Positions 61,801 to 64,000 of a stretch of 64,000 nt of DNA are shown piece by piece. Positions within the stretch are counted from its first letter, which is position 1, and every line of letters starts with the position of its first letter. Made by a program: the position numbers and the translations under genes. The notes under the pieces were generated by a model that ran no database searches, had not been told where the DNA came from, and saw nothing but the letters and a program-made list of their open reading frames with translations. The stretch is from Lepidurus packardi (lineage: Eukaryota > Arthropoda > Branchiopoda > Notostraca > Triopsidae): positions 9,394,351 to 9,458,350 of the forward strand of contig JAKZAN010000006.1 of assembly GCA_023053545.1 (NCBI GenBank), written 5' to 3'.

Positions 61801-62790
61801 AAAGTTCGCACAAACCTCGAAAACTAAAACAGTAATAAAAAGGAACCATAATAAAGAGAAGGGAGAAAGAGAGAGAAGAGAACTTGTCTCGAGGATAGAA
61901 TTGACCAGCTAAAAGGGCGTTCTCCTTGGCGTAAAAATGCGTACACTCATCAGGGCTCTTTGATGTTTTTGAATGAGAGCTGAAAAGCAAGCAAGAAAGT
62001 TACACCACTAATTAAGTCAAAAACCCGTTTATAGTTTTGTAGTTTAATAAAAACTCGATGCCTAAGAACACAATTATTTCAATTTATAGTAATTCTTCTA
62101 TTTATAATAATTCTTTAAATTTGCAATAACTATCTAAATTTTATATAATGCACTAAGTATGCAGTGATTATTTAACTTTTCCACGAACCTCAAAACAATA
62201 TTGCGACAAATATACCACATCTGTCTGGGGATTTACACCCCAGAAAAAAAAATAAAGAAAATAAATAAATAAATAATAATGGAAAGACGTCCACCAAGTA
62301 GCAGAAATATTCTGAAATACAAAAAGTAAACTTTATTCTCCGATTAGCCATCCATTTCTTTTCTCACTTTCTTACGCAAGGCTTTCGCAAAACAATAACA
62401 AACACCAGCGCCATCTATGACTCTTTCCCATCAATACACTGAGAGCCATATACATTAATAATTTAAACAGCAAAAAAAATAGTAGTAGCAGTTTTCAAGT
62501 CGTTTAACTAGTAAAGGTAAAAAAAAATAGTTTAAACTTCCCTCCTTTTCGATTAATCCAAGTGTTTTTACCTTTATGAAGTCAGCCAACTTTCTACTCG
62601 ACAATTCTAAAGAGCACTTACCGGACTATATTGGGATGATTAAATTTCTCCATCTGTTTGAGAAGCGAGATTTCGCGGAGAGTAGACATGGGAACACCTT
62701 CATCGGTAAGTGGAACCCGTACTTTCTTGAGAGCCACCATTTGTCCTTCGTTGGCTGTGTCCCGAGCCTTGTAAACTGTGCCATACGCTC
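53081..62790 (-). CDS. CDK4/6: Cyclin-dependent kinase 4/6 (5' end missing)
   Basis: Six exons on the minus strand are visible: 62622-62790, 55345-55486, 55066-55233, 53745-53905, 53448-53583, 53081-53269. The first begins inside the glycine loop ([11 protein letters not shown]), so the N-terminal exon lies beyond the window or was missed. The CDK4/6-type cyclin helix is PMSTLRE, following [49 protein letters not shown] and [24 protein letters not shown] are close to human CDK6. The last exon encodes [18 protein letters not shown] and an acidic, Ser-rich tail. With cyclin D the kinase phosphorylates Rb at G1/S. One gene for vertebrate CDK4 and CDK6 is normal for invertebrates. Intron lengths are extreme: 7.1 kb between the first two visible exons. 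Confidence 0.92.
54061..54500. mobile_element. GC-rich element with inverted ends and a T26 tract (CDK4/6 intron)
   Basis: A GC-rich block (about 54065-54270) and a second block (about 54380-54495) face each other around a run of 26 T (54279-54304). The outer ends are inverted repeats: GCAGAATAGGCCCTGCCCCT on the left and, as complement, GCAGAATACGCCCCAACCCT on the right. In the minus strand the right half reads like a tRNA-derived SINE (weak B-box-like ATCGACCC) followed by poly(A); the left half contains a TGGCTAAGCCG A-box-like motif on the minus strand. Element class is undecided. Confidence 0.5.
54650..54735 (+). mobile_element. Family A MITE fragment
   Basis: The block TTGCACGCGCATGGCTTCTG followed by CGCATCTAGTTTACTTGG matches the internal GAACGCGCATGGCTTCTGCG block of the fragment at 57478. 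No terminal repeats were found. Confidence 0.5.
57123..57216 (+). repeat. 47-bp tandem duplication
   Basis: Units 57123-57169 and 57170-57216 both begin TTACGATGTAC and end ATGAAAGCTTTTC, differing at two positions. It appears to be a recent simple duplication in the CDK4/6 intron. Confidence 0.9.
57245..57600 (-). mobile_element. Chimeric fragment of MITE families B and A
   Basis: Positions 57250-57370 match, in reverse orientation, the right end of family B (GGTATACCGTAGCTTATTGA, then GGAAAGAGTCATAGAG). Positions about 57478-57590 match the interior of family A (GTGTATATGAACGCGCATGG, ACGGCAAGCAAGATAACTT). Neither is complete. This suggests nested insertion or a recombined element. Confidence 0.65.
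58781..58813 (+). repeat. C33 homopolymer
   Basis: An uninterrupted run of 33 C lies in the large CDK4/6 intron. On the transcribed strand of CDK4/6 it would be a run of G, able to form a G-quadruplex in the pre-mRNA. Exact length may be a sequencing or assembly artefact. Confidence 0.9.
62362..62445 (+). mobile_element. Family B MITE fragment
   Basis: CTTTCTTACGCAAGGCTTTC, AAAACAATAACAAACACCAG and TGACTCTTTCCCATCAAT match the right end of family B. The left part is not present. Confidence 0.7.
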
Positions 62791-64000
62791 CTAAAAAAGC
62801 AAAAAATAAAATAAAATGAACGCAAGATTTCAGGACTATTTTCTCCTCAATTGCATCTCATTTTCTTTCCTCCCGTCACTGAATCCTAAATTGGACGTCT
62901 TTTCAAGTGTCGCGTTTGCCGTTTTCGGTCTCATTGTTAATGTTAAACGAAGTTAGACAAATAAATAAGGGGCCTTTATTTTAGAGACTTTAGAAAACTG
63001 ACACATTATTAGCCAGTTTGTGACGTCACCCCAAGACAACAGACTTATTTGCCGTGTAGAGAAGAGACAAGCAAAAAGATGGCAAAGGCATGTTCTGCAT
63101 AATTATATAGTTGGCTTTGCAAAGATGACTAGTCAGACGCACCAATGAACAAACGAGGAGGGCACAGCTAAACTCTTTTCGAAATCGCTGAACAAGTCTT
63201 TTATGTCATCTCAACTTATACAGGATTCGCTTTTCTTTTTCTCTTCCCGAAACACAAGTTATTCATCAAAAAGCAGAAGAAGAATACCAAATAATAATAA
63301 TATATCGTTGCTCTAAGGCTCAGCTCGGTATATGCGGTCAGCATGGGGAATTTCGGAACAACTTTGTGAGAAAACCAGTGCAATTAACGAAAACATTATT
63401 TGACAGTAATCTCGATCTTGCTAACAGGTAGTGCACAACCAATGCAGTTTGTTCTAATGAGTAATAATTAGCAATAAGCAAATGAATTTTTGGCAACTAT
63501 GAGAAATGGGTTACATAAACATTTGTCCTTTGGTTGTGCACTAGCTGCTAATACAAAAAAACTGTTGGTTTAGTTTGCTTTCAAATCTGACAAGCCGTTT
63601 TCGAGGAATCTTGTTCCGAAAGTTGACGACTTGATTTGGGGCATTGTGCTGCTACAACAAATTGTGGTGACCAATTGTACTTTTCAGAAGCAAAACAAGC
63701 GTAGAAACTTTGCCGGCAATTAGCTAACTATTCTTTCCTTGCCTTCTTAAGAAAAGCTTTCGCAAAACAACAACAAACATCAGTGCCATCTGTGACTCTT
63801 TCCCTTCAAAAAGCTAAGGCACACGCGAACCTTCATGATAATTTTTAGCAATATTGTTGTTGTAAATTATCCAGGTATACACCACAGTTAAAGGTTTAAA
63901 CCTTTAAATCGAGGTGTCCTTATGGTAACTAGAAAACAACTCCCCAAAGTTGCAGCTTGATACTCGTACAAAATTCTCCTAAATGTCGTCAAGCCTGGAT
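62791..64000. other. CDK4/6 intron running off the right edge
   Basis: No exon encoding the CDK4/6 N-terminus was found. The stretch holds a near-complete family B MITE (63312-63820). The remainder is AT-rich with no recognised feature. Confidence 0.5.
63312..63820 (+). mobile_element. MITE family B, copy 2
   Basis: About 509 bp and collinear with 18573-19082: GGGGAATTTCGGAACAACTT, GTAGTGCACAACCAATGCAG, AATCTTGTTCCGAAAGTTGA and GTGACTCTTTCCCTTC occur in the same order. Its ends (CTAAGGCTCAGCTCGG and AAAGCTAAGGCACAC) are more decayed than those of copy 1. Confidence 0.85.

Larger units (their letters stand above)
55487..62621. other. Large CDK4/6 intron
   Basis: This 7.1-kb intron holds repeats (47-bp tandem duplication at 57123-57216, A/B MITE fragments at 57245-57600, C33 at 58781-58813, family B end near 62362-62440). 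A 185-codon minus-strand open frame (56105-56662) has a hydrophobic start but no family likeness. No other gene was recognised. Confidence 0.55.

Overview
This window is animal (metazoan) nuclear DNA. It is AT-rich and gene-dense, with spliced genes whose introns are mostly 50-200 bp and have clear GT/AG borders. The gene set includes dystroglycan, a single CDK4/6 gene, Aurora kinase, MCM10, OSBP, the KICSTOR subunit KICS2, a Gfi-1/senseless-like zinc finger and glucose-6-phosphatase. This points to an invertebrate: one CDK4/6 gene and compact introns fit, and KICS2 is, as far as I recall, missing from flies. The phylum cannot be fixed from the sequence alone.

Layout, left to right. MZT2 (minus, 1377-2015) lies head to head with OSBP (plus, 2373-8147). 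NDUFA11 (minus, 8923-9536) follows and is divergent from MCM10 (plus, 9835-13170). PPCDC and COX19 (minus, 13301-14169) are two intronless ORFs separated by only 2 nt, a candidate bicistronic unit. Dystroglycan (plus, 17454-30704) spans 13 kb, and its introns are filled with small transposable elements. Next come an RBM15/spenito-type RNA-binding protein (minus, 33258-35976), glutaryl-CoA dehydrogenase (plus, 36772-39147), a Gfi-like zinc finger (minus, 40821-41468), glucose-6-phosphatase (plus, 44024-45490), KICS2 (minus, 46480-48454), an intronless Aurora kinase (minus, 48808-49866), ZNF706 (plus, 50551-50871) and the 3' part of CDK4/6 (minus, 53081-62790), whose 5' exon lies outside the window or was not found.

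Exon chains were assembled by hand. For OSBP, MCM10, dystroglycan, spenito, GCDH, G6Pase, KICS2, NDUFA11 and MZT2 the exon lengths sum to an open frame, and the protein length is close to that of the known family. Apart from COX19/PPCDC the genes are unrelated in pathway. MZT2, Aurora, CDK4/6 and MCM10 all act in the cell cycle, but they are scattered and I read no operon-like logic into this.

The rest is mainly non-autonomous DNA transposons. One ~390-bp family (A) has at least five near-complete copies. A ~510-bp family (B) has two copies and shares the A terminal core. There are also two TA-flanked mariner/pogo-type elements, two hAT-like elements, several perfect or near-perfect foldbacks, and two long G/C homopolymers. 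No tRNA, rRNA, CRISPR or prokaryotic features were seen.
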